Shown in pieces: positions 5,709 to 11,917 of a DNA stretch of 11,917 nt. The notes beneath the pieces were generated by a model. The model worked only from the letters and a program-made list of their open reading frames with translations, had not been told where the DNA came from and searched no databases. The position numbers and the translations under genes are program-made. Each line of letters begins with the position of its first letter. Positions within the stretch are counted from its first letter, which is position 1. The stretch is taken from positions 1 through 11,917 of the forward strand of contig CAMYPB010000028.1 in assembly GCA_947285985.1 (NCBI GenBank), in the 5' to 3' direction. The DNA comes from an uncultured Holosporaceae bacterium. GTDB taxonomy: Bacteria; Pseudomonadota; Alphaproteobacteria; RUG11792.

Positions 5709-6908
5709 CTATCGTATTTTCCTTGTTTTTTTCCTATTCATTTTTTTCTTGTGTATTGCATGTTTCTTCGGATTCACGATTATTTCCTCCTCTAAAACAA
5801 CGCTCTCATCGTCATGTTCATAAAGTCTCTCGAAAAATTGTTTGTCGACCGATGAATTTTTCAAAATTTGATTAACATCAATTTCTTCTTCCTCCTGAAG
5901 GATCTTTTCATCATCAGATAATCTAACATCTTTCTCCTTATTTTTCATAATCATCGTCGTCTCAGACTTATCGATCTCATTCATCAGACCTTTCTTCTCT
6001 TTCGTGGAATATTTTATATTCTCCTCTTCAATTGAAGATTTTTTTGGGACGATTCCCATATTATAATCCTCAAAATATTTATCGAGAAGACTTGCAGCAT
6101 ACGTATCCCGTGACTTCCCAGAAACTCCTCCCATCACAACGACGAATAATCTCTTCCGTTGTCCAGACCTATTATATTTCACAGCTGAAACTCCAAGATT
6201 ATACCCCGACGCACAAATATACCCCGTCTTCGCGCCATCCGCCCCCTTGTACCAATTCAAAATCTTGCAATGTGTTGGATGCTTGACATTGTTATAACAA
6301 AATGACCTCTCAGAAAAAAGATGCCAATACTGAGGAAAATGATTATAGACGGACATAAATAATATCGCGATATCCCTCGCACTCGTTATCTGCTTGGAAT
6401 TTGGAACACCAGACGGATTTTCAAAATGAGTATTCTTCATTCCGAGTTGTCTTGCCTTCATATTCATGAGATTCACGAATGACTCAATATCCCCACACAA
6501 ACCCTCAGCCGCAACAACAGCCATATCATTCGCGGATTTCACAAGAAGAGATCTTATGACATCTAAAACCCTTATCTTATTCCCAACTTTCAATCCAAGT
6601 TTCGAGGGCATCTGAATCGATGCGAGTCTCGATACTTTAAATTTTGTATTAAAATTTATCTTTCCAGATCTCAACGCGTCAAACAAAAGATATATCGTCA
6701 TAACTTTCGTGAGGGATGCAGGATGTCTCTTCTCATCCGGAGAAATAGAGTATAAAACCTTCCTATTATTCGTGTAGTCTATAACAATCGCAGATTTCTT
6801 CGGTTGAAATGTATGAGACGCCCCACTCTTCTTCGCATAAGAAAAACTGTTGCATCCCCCAAACACAATAAGAAAAAATAAAACTATCTTGCAATAAAAA
6901 TTATGCAT
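5709..6908 (-). CDS. D-alanyl-D-alanine carboxypeptidase (peptidase S11, PBP5/DacF-like)
   Basis: This is a penicillin-binding protein that removes the terminal D-Ala from peptidoglycan stem peptides in the periplasm. The 399-residue protein has an N-terminal hydrophobic export signal (about 6-20). It carries all three catalytic boxes: SLTK (65-68, nucleophile Ser 65), SAN (125-127) and KTG (227-229). FENPSGVPNSKQITSARDIA (162-181) is also typical of S11. The catalytic domain ends near 285. The usual PBP5 C-terminal beta domain is absent. Instead there is a Glu/Asp/Lys-rich stretch (about 292-374) and a strongly basic end (381-399) with no amphipathic membrane anchor that I can see. VFGGC at 15-19 is a poor lipobox. 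The ATG has only a weak AGAG before it. The gene follows fba after 112 bases. dacF and dacA are not separable by eye, so no symbol is given. Confidence 0.92.
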   Translation of the reverse strand: MHNFYCKIVLFFLIVFGGCNSFSYAKKSGASHTFQPKKSAIVIDYTNNRKVLYSISPDEKRHPASLTKVMTIYLLFDALRSGKINFNTKFKVSRLASIQMPSKLGLKVGNKIRVLDVIRSLLVKSANDMAVVAAEGLCGDIESFVNLMNMKARQLGMKNTHFENPSGVPNSKQITSARDIAILFMSVYNHFPQYWHLFSERSFCYNNVKHPTHCKILNWYKGADGAKTGYICASGYNLGVSAVKYNRSGQRKRLFVVVMGGVSGKSRDTYAASLLDKYFEDYNMGIVPKKSSIEEENIKYSTKEKKGLMNEIDKSETTMIMKNKEKDVRLSDDEKILQEEEEIDVNQILKNSSVDKQFFERLYEHDDESVVLEEEIIVNPKKHAIHKKKMNRKKTRKIR

Positions 6909-6953
6909 CGCTCTAAAAGAAAGATAAAAACAAAATGGAAGATATATCTACGT

Positions 6954-6983
6954 ATCTTACAACAAATTGTATCTATCCCTCAA
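6954..6983 (-). promoter_or_regulatory. Weak candidate promoter of the DD-carboxypeptidase gene
   Basis: TTGAGG (6978-6983) and TAAGAT (6954-6959) on the minus strand are 18 bases apart; each matches its consensus at 4 of 6. They lie in the 112-base gap after fba, where no terminator is visible, so read-through from fba is equally possible. Confidence 0.25.
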
Positions 6984-7020
6984 CATTTATTTATTGTCTA
7001 TTAAAAATAATCCATAAGTA

Positions 7021-7950
7021 TTATTTAAATAATCGTATTTTTCGACGTATTATTTCCTTCGAATATTCCTTTGCATACCCCAGATATTTCCTCATATCTA
7101 TCAATGACTTATTATTATTTAATGACTCTCTCAAAGCCCCAACAAACGCAAGACGAATATCTGTGTCGACATTTATTTTTGCAATCCCAAGTTTTATGGA
7201 TTCTCTTATATCATTATCCGTTATTCCGAATGCATTCTTTATATCCGCTCCGTTTTGATTGCAATATTGAACGACATCCTCATAGACGGATGATGCACCG
7301 TGCAAAACCAAAGGGAAATCCAAAACCTTATTTTTTATCTCACGAAGACGTTCTATATCGAGTTTCGGACTTCCAAATTTCCCCTTATTTGGACCATGAC
7401 TCGTTCCTATTGCAATCGCGAGATAATCTATCCCCGTTCTATCGATAAATTCTTTCGCGACATCTGGATTCGTGAAGAGTGCATCCTTCTCATCGACATC
7501 AACATCATCTTCAACTCCAGACAATGTCCCGAGTTCCGCCTCAACAGAAACTCCGTTCTTGTGTGCATACTCAACAACTTCCTTCGTGAATTTGATATTA
7601 TCCTCGAAATTACATCCACTCTTATCTATCATGACCGACGAAAATCCCGCATCTATACATCTTTGACATATCTCAAAATCTTTTCCATGATCAAGATGAA
7701 GGGCAATTCGAACACGACTCCCTTCTGCAGCAGCCTTCATCATCGATATAATATAATCCACCCCCATATATTTTATCGCGGATTCTGAAGCCTGACATAT
7801 AACATCCGTACCTTCTTCATTCGCAGTTTCAACGATGGCCTGAATTATTTCCATATTCGAAAAATTGAAGGCTCCGATCGCAATTTTTCTCTGGAGCGCA
7901 TCCCTCAATATTTCTGACGCAGGAACTATATTTTTATGTATAAACTTCAT
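7021..7950 (-). CDS. fba: Class II fructose-bisphosphate aldolase
   Basis: This zinc enzyme splits or forms fructose 1,6-bisphosphate from dihydroxyacetone phosphate and glyceraldehyde 3-phosphate in glycolysis or gluconeogenesis. The 309-residue product is full length for the shorter class II subgroup. AIGAFNFSNMEIIQAIVETA (24-43) is the family start. HLDHG (85-89) carries catalytic Asp 87 and zinc ligand His 88. VEAELGTLSGVEDD (136-149), AIGTSHGPNKG (180-190, His 185), LVLHGASSV (214-222, His 217) and KINVDTDIR (258-266) complete the site. The HLDHG and LHGASSV forms look more like clostridial-type enzymes than the long alphaproteobacterial CbbA type. Tagatose-bisphosphate or another ketose-bisphosphate substrate cannot be excluded. 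AGGAGGAG lies 7 bases before the ATG, in the 15-base gap after rlpA, which indicates one operon. Confidence 0.9.
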   Translation of the reverse strand: MKFIHKNIVPASEILRDALQRKIAIGAFNFSNMEIIQAIVETANEEGTDVICQASESAIKYMGVDYIISMMKAAAEGSRVRIALHLDHGKDFEICQRCIDAGFSSVMIDKSGCNFEDNIKFTKEVVEYAHKNGVSVEAELGTLSGVEDDVDVDEKDALFTNPDVAKEFIDRTGIDYLAIAIGTSHGPNKGKFGSPKLDIERLREIKNKVLDFPLVLHGASSVYEDVVQYCNQNGADIKNAFGITDNDIRESIKLGIAKINVDTDIRLAFVGALRESLNNNKSLIDMRKYLGYAKEYSKEIIRRKIRLFK

Positions 7951-7957
7951 GATTTAT

Positions 7958-7965
7958 CTCCTCCT
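7958..7965 (-). promoter_or_regulatory. Strong ribosome binding site of fba
   Basis: AGGAGGAG on the minus strand directly abuts the rlpA stop codon and ends 7 bases before the fba ATG. It implies high translation of the aldolase within the operon. Confidence 0.7.
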
Positions 7966-8715
7966 TTATGCTATACGACTCAAATCAACCTTTCTCTTAT
8001 TTTTCTTGTTGTTATTGTGATGATTTTTATTTAAATTATCCGAAATCAAAAAACCCTTTCCCTTTGCATTCATTTTTCCCCGATAATTTGCGTTGTTATG
8101 ACGATTCTTCTTCTCATCATGTTTCATCTCATCTGCAAAGCAAACATGTTTTTTGTATACACGAGGAGAGATTTTCGCGATCTCTTGTGCATATACTTCA
8201 TACCATGATCTTCCATATTTATCCTTTCTATGCTTACAATTCTTCGCGATATAATGAGATAATTTCAAACTATCTGAAACGAGGGCCTGAACTCTAACGG
8301 GAGATGGTTTGAATCTATGGAGATCAAGATATTTTGCAACTCCATACGATAAATCAATAATACGACCCTTATAATAGAAAGGACCCCTATCATCCACAAC
8401 GACGACGATAGATTTATTATTCCTGAGATTCGTCACGCGAACGACAGTTGGAAGTGGGAGAGTTTTGTGAGCGGCCGTCATATCCATCTTGTCAAACTTT
8501 TCACCCGTTGCTTTTGGTTTGCCATGACAATCCTGTCCATACCACGATGCGAGTCCAACCTCGTCATACTCATAAAAATCCTGAGGATAATGCCACGAAC
8601 CTCGACAAAAATAAGGTCGACACGAAACGCACGTTGGTCCAACATGCGTTCTAGGGCCCATACATCCACACAAAAATATTGTTGATAATGTCAAAATTCT
8701 ATATAAAAACTTCAT
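7966..8715 (-). CDS. rlpA: RlpA-like lytic transglycosylase lipoprotein (double-psi beta-barrel)
   Basis: RlpA proteins are outer-membrane lipoproteins that cut naked glycan strands at the division septum. From ATG 8715 the product has 249 residues, with a signal peptide and lipobox LCGC (15-18), Cys 18 being the lipidated residue. The DPBB domain runs from VGLASWYG (53-60) through TGEKFD (70-75, equivalent of the catalytic Glu), TAAHKTLPLPT (80-90), DDRGPF (108-113, catalytic Asp) and RIIDLSYGVAKYL (118-130). No SPOR domain follows; the last 55 residues are Lys/Asn/His-rich. A CX2CX4C cluster (29-37) sits just after the lipid anchor. A TTG at 8745 would add ten residues, but the ATG gives a proper signal peptide. 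The start overlaps the protease gene by 17 bases, suggesting translational coupling. Confidence 0.88.
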   Translation of the reverse strand: MKFLYRILTLSTIFLCGCMGPRTHVGPTCVSCRPYFCRGSWHYPQDFYEYDEVGLASWYGQDCHGKPKATGEKFDKMDMTAAHKTLPLPTVVRVTNLRNNKSIVVVVDDRGPFYYKGRIIDLSYGVAKYLDLHRFKPSPVRVQALVSDSLKLSHYIAKNCKHRKDKYGRSWYEVYAQEIAKISPRVYKKHVCFADEMKHDEKKNRHNNANYRGKMNAKGKGFLISDNLNKNHHNNNKKNKRKVDLSRIA

Positions 8716-9946
8716 ATATTTTCTCTGTATTATCTTCTCTTCCAACGAGTGCGACCGTTGGTTTTGATTTTATTATACTCCTCGCAAATGATACTATATC
8801 TTCTATTTCAACATCATCTATTTTTTTCGAAATTTCTTTTGGATCAATAAAACGATCATGTATGAGATATTGATGAGACATCCTCTCCATACGAGTCGAT
8901 GAACTTTCGAGTCCCATCAAGAGGGAAGCTTTCATCTGATTTTTTGCGCGTATTATTTCGGATTCATTTATCGTATACGAAAAATTCTCCAAAACATCCT
9001 TGATAATCCTCGCAACTTCCATTGTTTTTGACGTGTCAGATCCCGCGTATATTCCAAAAATTCCTGTATCCGCGTAGTGGGACATATATGAGAATATAGA
9101 GTATGCCAATCCCCTCTTCTCGCGAACTTCCTGGAATAATCTCGATGACATACCTCCCCCCAAGATCGTCGACATAATCGATGCAACATATCGATTCTCG
9201 TCATAATGTGAAACTCCTTCAAATCCGACGATTATGTGACTCTGTTCTATATCCTTATACTGATGGATAGATCCCCCAACATATTTTTGTATATCAGGAT
9301 TTTTTGTATCGAAAGATTGAAGTTTATCGATATATTCGTTTGCAAGATCAACGAATCTCTCATGTTCGATATTTCCAGATGCAGAAAGAATCATTTTTGA
9401 TGCAGAATAATTGTCCTTTAAATAATCCTTTAAAACGGTATTTTCAAAGGAGAGTATATTCGATTCTGGTCCCAAAATTGAACGTCCAAGAGACTGATCT
9501 TCAAAACATTTCCTTTGAAATATATCGAAGACGACATCATCTGGAGTGTCTTCATACTGTTTTATTTCCTGTATAATAACTCCCCTTTCCTTCTCAAATT
9601 CATCACGATCAAATGAAGAATCCTGAACTATATCAGTGATAACATCAATCGCGAGTTTCGAATCACCCTTCAAAACTTTTGCGTAGAATGCTGTGATTTC
9701 CTTTCCTGTACACGCATTGATATACCCCCCCACATTTTCGATGGCCTCAGATATTTGGAGTGCACTCCTCTTTGATGTCCCTTTGAAGGCCATATGTTCA
9801 ACGAAATGCGAGACCCCATTATTTTGAATATTCTCGTTTATTGCACCAACCTTCACGAACATCCCAATTGAAACAGTCTCAAAATTCGGGATATTGTCAG
9901 TTGCAATAGTCAATCCATTTGATAATGTCGTTTTTTGAATAGTCAT
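8699..9946 (-). CDS. M16 family zinc metallopeptidase (mitochondrial processing peptidase-like)
   Basis: This is an M16B peptidase of the kind that gave rise to the beta subunit of the mitochondrial processing peptidase. Such enzymes cut short or unfolded peptides; the substrate here is unknown. The 415-residue protein has LSNGLTIATD (8-17) at the start. The inverted zinc motif HFVEH (47-51) has Glu 50 as catalytic base, and the third zinc ligand Glu 127 lies in RGVIIQEIKQYEDTPDD (121-137), 76 residues after His 51 as in the mitochondrial enzyme. The substrate-binding glycine loop is GGGMSSRLFQEVREKRG (263-279). No signal peptide is visible, so it is probably cytoplasmic. An in-frame TGA nine bases upstream fixes the ATG. 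Only GAG is near it as a ribosome site; a better GGAGGT lies 34 bases upstream. No paired inactive M16 subunit is adjacent. It heads the operon with rlpA and fba. Confidence 0.93.
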   Translation of the reverse strand: MTIQKTTLSNGLTIATDNIPNFETVSIGMFVKVGAINENIQNNGVSHFVEHMAFKGTSKRSALQISEAIENVGGYINACTGKEITAFYAKVLKGDSKLAIDVITDIVQDSSFDRDEFEKERGVIIQEIKQYEDTPDDVVFDIFQRKCFEDQSLGRSILGPESNILSFENTVLKDYLKDNYSASKMILSASGNIEHERFVDLANEYIDKLQSFDTKNPDIQKYVGGSIHQYKDIEQSHIIVGFEGVSHYDENRYVASIMSTILGGGMSSRLFQEVREKRGLAYSIFSYMSHYADTGIFGIYAGSDTSKTMEVARIIKDVLENFSYTINESEIIRAKNQMKASLLMGLESSSTRMERMSHQYLIHDRFIDPKEISKKIDDVEIEDIVSFARSIIKSKPTVALVGREDNTEKIYEVFI

Positions 9947-10000
9947 AATTTTTTCTCATAATAAATAAAAATTCTAGATTACCTCCATAATATCACATAA

Positions 10001-10029
10001 ATTGTATGCACATGACATTTCGTACACAA
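10001..10029 (-). promoter_or_regulatory. Probable sigma-70 promoter of the M16-rlpA-fba operon
   Basis: TTGTGT (10024-10029) precedes TACAAT (10001-10006, 5 of 6) by exactly 17 bases on the minus strand. Transcription would start near 9994, leaving a leader of about 48 bases. It lies in the 100-base gap after recJ. The -35 match is only TTG plus spacing. Confidence 0.45.
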
Positions 10030-10051
10030 AAAAATAAAACTTTTTTTCACA
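10027..10051 (-). terminator. Weak A/T hairpin after recJ, possible terminator
   Basis: Just after the recJ stop the minus strand reads a run of seven A, then GTTTTA, then a run of seven T. It could fold as an all-A/U hairpin with trailing U. There is no GC pairing in the stem, and it overlaps the -35 box of the next operon, so it may not act as a terminator. Confidence 0.22.
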
Positions 10052-11816
10052 AAACATCATCTTCATGGAGACGGGCGTCTTCCAGAACAACACTAACCCC
10101 ATATTTTTCGTTGTATGTTATACTAACGATTATATCGAGTATACAATCCTTATATTTTTCTATATTATGGATGAGATCATTTTTACTATGTATATTAAAA
10201 ATAATGAGCCTCACTATTCCAGATATACTTCCATGAATTGAGATCATCATGTGTTTTAGATCATTCGTTTTTTTCATCGAAATAATCCTCACTTTTTCGA
10301 AGCAGAAGAAAGGACGTTCGACTTTTTTTCCGTATGGTTCTATAACGCTTATTTCACGACAGACATACTCCAGATCGACATTCGTTGGGAGGATATAATC
10401 AATATTTATATTATGGATATATTCTTTATTTTGTATATAATTCGACAAAAAATTATCGAATTTTTCTATATCTTCAAAATCGAGGGAAAATCCTCCTGCT
10501 AGAGCGTGTCCCCCGCATTTTTGAAGGATCTTCTTTTCTCGAACTTCGTTGAAGAGGATATTCAATGGAATTTCAGGGATAGATCTCGCAGATCCTTTCC
10601 CTTTCTTATTATTTTCATCGAAAGACGCGATAAATGAAGGTTTATTATATTTATCCTTGATTCTCCCCGCAATAATCCCTATGATTCCTTCATGCCAATC
10701 TTCTCCATACGCGAAGATATAAGGTTTTTCATATAATTTTTTTTCTTCTATCATTTTTATAACATCGTCTAATAGATTTTTTTCCATATCACGACGTTTT
10801 AAATTCGTGTGAACGAGTTTTTCAGCGATTGGGAGTGCATCCTCGAGATTTTCCGATAAAAAAAGATTCAATGCGATTTTTGGATCGTGTATCCTTCCAG
10901 ACGCATTTATGATAGGTCCTATATAGAAAGATAAATCCTCCGCATTATTTATCCTCTCCATCCCCAAGATAATCATGAGGGCCCGTATTCCAATAGAATA
11001 CGTCTGTTTCTTCATAAAAAAATTGATATACGCTCGATTTATCCCAACGATATCCATGACATCACACAACGTTCCAAGAGAGACGATATCCAAGAAATTT
11101 GTGAGATCTGGTATATTTTTATTCGAATTTTCGAAGAATCCTTTATTTTTCAATTCACGTTGCAATCCAACGAGGAATATGAAGACGATTCCAGCCGCAC
11201 ACAAATTTTTTATGAATGAATTTTCGAAATTTTCCTGATCAATTCTGTTGGGATTGACGACTGCAAAAGCACGGGGTATATCGGATCCATGGGGCATATG
11301 ATGATCAAATATAATAATATCAAGATTTTTCTCGTTTGCATAATCTATCTCACGAACGGACGTTATTCCCGAATCAACGACGATCATGAGATCAGATTTA
11401 TTTTCAAGTGCCCTATCGATTGATTTCAAACTGAGTCCATACCCATCAACAAATCTATTCGGAAGATGATATTCAAAGTTCGAAAATCCTATCAATTTGA
11501 AATAATTTAATAACAAAAACGTTGAACTCACTCCATCAACATCATAATCCCCATACACAAAAATTCTTTCATTTTTCAATATTGAATTCGAGACCCTTTC
11601 AATCGCATTCCCCATATCCAAAAAAAATAAAGGATCGGGCATAACGTCCCTTAGACGTGTATTCATAAAAATCTTCGCATCTTCAAGATCTTCGATTCCT
11701 CGATTTATGAGAATCCTCGAGGAAATCTCCCCAATTTGAAGACCCCTCATGAGTATACTCAATTTTTCCTGGTCAACCTCATTGAAAATCCAGTATTTCT
11801 CGGAAAACGACTTCAT
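10047..11816 (-). CDS. recJ: Single-stranded-DNA-specific exonuclease RecJ
   Basis: RecJ is a 5'-3' single-strand DNA exonuclease of the DHH family, used in RecF-pathway recombination, mismatch repair and base excision repair. From ATG 11816 the product has 589 residues. Motif I is VYGDYDVDGVS (87-97), motif II is VVDSGI (146-151), and the DHH motif is IIFDHHMPHG (168-177). CAAGIVF (206-212), GTLCDVMDIVG (248-258) and GPIINASGRIHDPKIAL (300-316) follow. The DHHA1 part carries WHEGIIGIIAGRIKDKYNKP (374-393), GKGSARSIPEIPLN (406-419) and GGHALAGGFSL (435-445). An OB-type C-terminal part ends near 587. A TTG at 11825 would add three residues, but the ATG has GGAG 10 bases upstream, whereas that GGAG is too close to the TTG. 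It is monocistronic as far as visible. Confidence 0.95.
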   Translation of the reverse strand: MKSFSEKYWIFNEVDQEKLSILMRGLQIGEISSRILINRGIEDLEDAKIFMNTRLRDVMPDPLFFLDMGNAIERVSNSILKNERIFVYGDYDVDGVSSTFLLLNYFKLIGFSNFEYHLPNRFVDGYGLSLKSIDRALENKSDLMIVVDSGITSVREIDYANEKNLDIIIFDHHMPHGSDIPRAFAVVNPNRIDQENFENSFIKNLCAAGIVFIFLVGLQRELKNKGFFENSNKNIPDLTNFLDIVSLGTLCDVMDIVGINRAYINFFMKKQTYSIGIRALMIILGMERINNAEDLSFYIGPIINASGRIHDPKIALNLFLSENLEDALPIAEKLVHTNLKRRDMEKNLLDDVIKMIEEKKLYEKPYIFAYGEDWHEGIIGIIAGRIKDKYNKPSFIASFDENNKKGKGSARSIPEIPLNILFNEVREKKILQKCGGHALAGGFSLDFEDIEKFDNFLSNYIQNKEYIHNINIDYILPTNVDLEYVCREISVIEPYGKKVERPFFCFEKVRIISMKKTNDLKHMMISIHGSISGIVRLIIFNIHSKNDLIHNIEKYKDCILDIIVSITYNEKYGVSVVLEDARLHEDDVL

Positions 11817-11917
11817 CCCTCTCAATCTCCAAATTTTTTTTATCTTGAAAATAAAATAGAAAAATATTATGAAACGAATTCTATCATAAAATTTTGTATT
11901 TTTGTAGGGGTGTGTAT
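11817..11917. other. AT-rich upstream region of recJ, no gene recognised
   Basis: The last 101 bases hold the recJ ribosome site (GGAG on the minus strand at 11827-11830) and otherwise A/T-rich sequence. I found no convincing -35/-10 pair, hairpin or coding frame. The recJ promoter may lie here or beyond the window edge. Confidence 0.5.

Noticed and set aside
6852..6908. Lipoprotein signal (VFGGC) in the DD-carboxypeptidase
   Set aside because: The position three before Cys is Phe rather than Leu, Val or Ile, and S11 enzymes normally use a cleaved signal peptide; left undecided rather than called.
7300..7788. A 162-codon plus-strand frame inside fba
   Set aside because: It is antisense to an intact conserved aldolase, with no recognisable domain or start signal.
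8716..8745. TTG start of RlpA ten codons upstream
   Set aside because: It would put a charged stretch before the signal peptide; the ATG at 8715 gives a normal lipoprotein signal.
11817..11825. TTG start of RecJ three codons upstream
   Set aside because: GGAG lies only one base before that TTG but 10 bases before the ATG at 11816.
1..11917. tRNA, rRNA, CRISPR repeats, insertion sequences, prophage or toxin-antitoxin genes
   Set aside because: All intergenic gaps are under 190 bases and were read through; none shows cloverleaf, direct-repeat or transposase features.

Overview
The window is a gene-dense, AT-rich stretch of bacterial chromosome. It is most likely from a host-associated alphaproteobacterium of the Rickettsiales or Holosporales kind. 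The clade call is an inference from the YajC, S16, mitochondrial-processing-peptidase-like M16 and SecD/SecF sequences plus base composition. The cell is Gram-negative: it carries lipid A synthesis (lpxB), a probable glycan transferase, an RlpA lipoprotein, and a penicillin-binding DD-carboxypeptidase that implies peptidoglycan. No mobile element, CRISPR array, tRNA or rRNA was recognised, and no gap between genes exceeds 300 bases.

Layout. (1) 1-246, minus: the first 82 codons of a membrane-anchored family 25 glycosyltransferase that runs off the left edge. It has its own promoter and a hairpin over its ribosome-binding site. (2) 433-3499, plus: yajC-secD-secF, the accessory complex of the SecYEG translocon, ending in a hairpin terminator shared with the opposing operon. 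(3) 5571-3574, minus: rpsP-rimM-lpxB, a ribosomal protein gene and a 30S maturation gene joined by an ATGA overlap to lipid A disaccharide synthase, where trmD-rplS would be expected. (4) 11816-5709, minus: recJ, an M16 zinc protease, rlpA, a class II fructose-bisphosphate aldolase and a DD-carboxypeptidase. The protease, rlpA and aldolase genes are packed as an operon behind a plausible sigma-70 promoter.

Most of the window is envelope biology: protein export, lipid A, glycan transfer, peptidoglycan trimming and septal peptidoglycan cleavage. recJ, rpsP, rimM and fba are housekeeping genes mixed in. I see no defence, secretion-effector or mobile system, and I do not claim a new one.

The points most worth a second look are local. 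A Shine-Dalgarno plus ATG lies in frame with yajC but is cut off by a TAG two codons later. lpxB sits in the trmD position and carries Gln where its family usually has Glu. RlpA has a cysteine cluster next to its lipid anchor. RlpA and the DD-carboxypeptidase have charged tails in place of their usual C-terminal domains. The aldolase resembles clostridial-type enzymes, and CTC is the commonest leucine codon in secF despite the AT-rich background.
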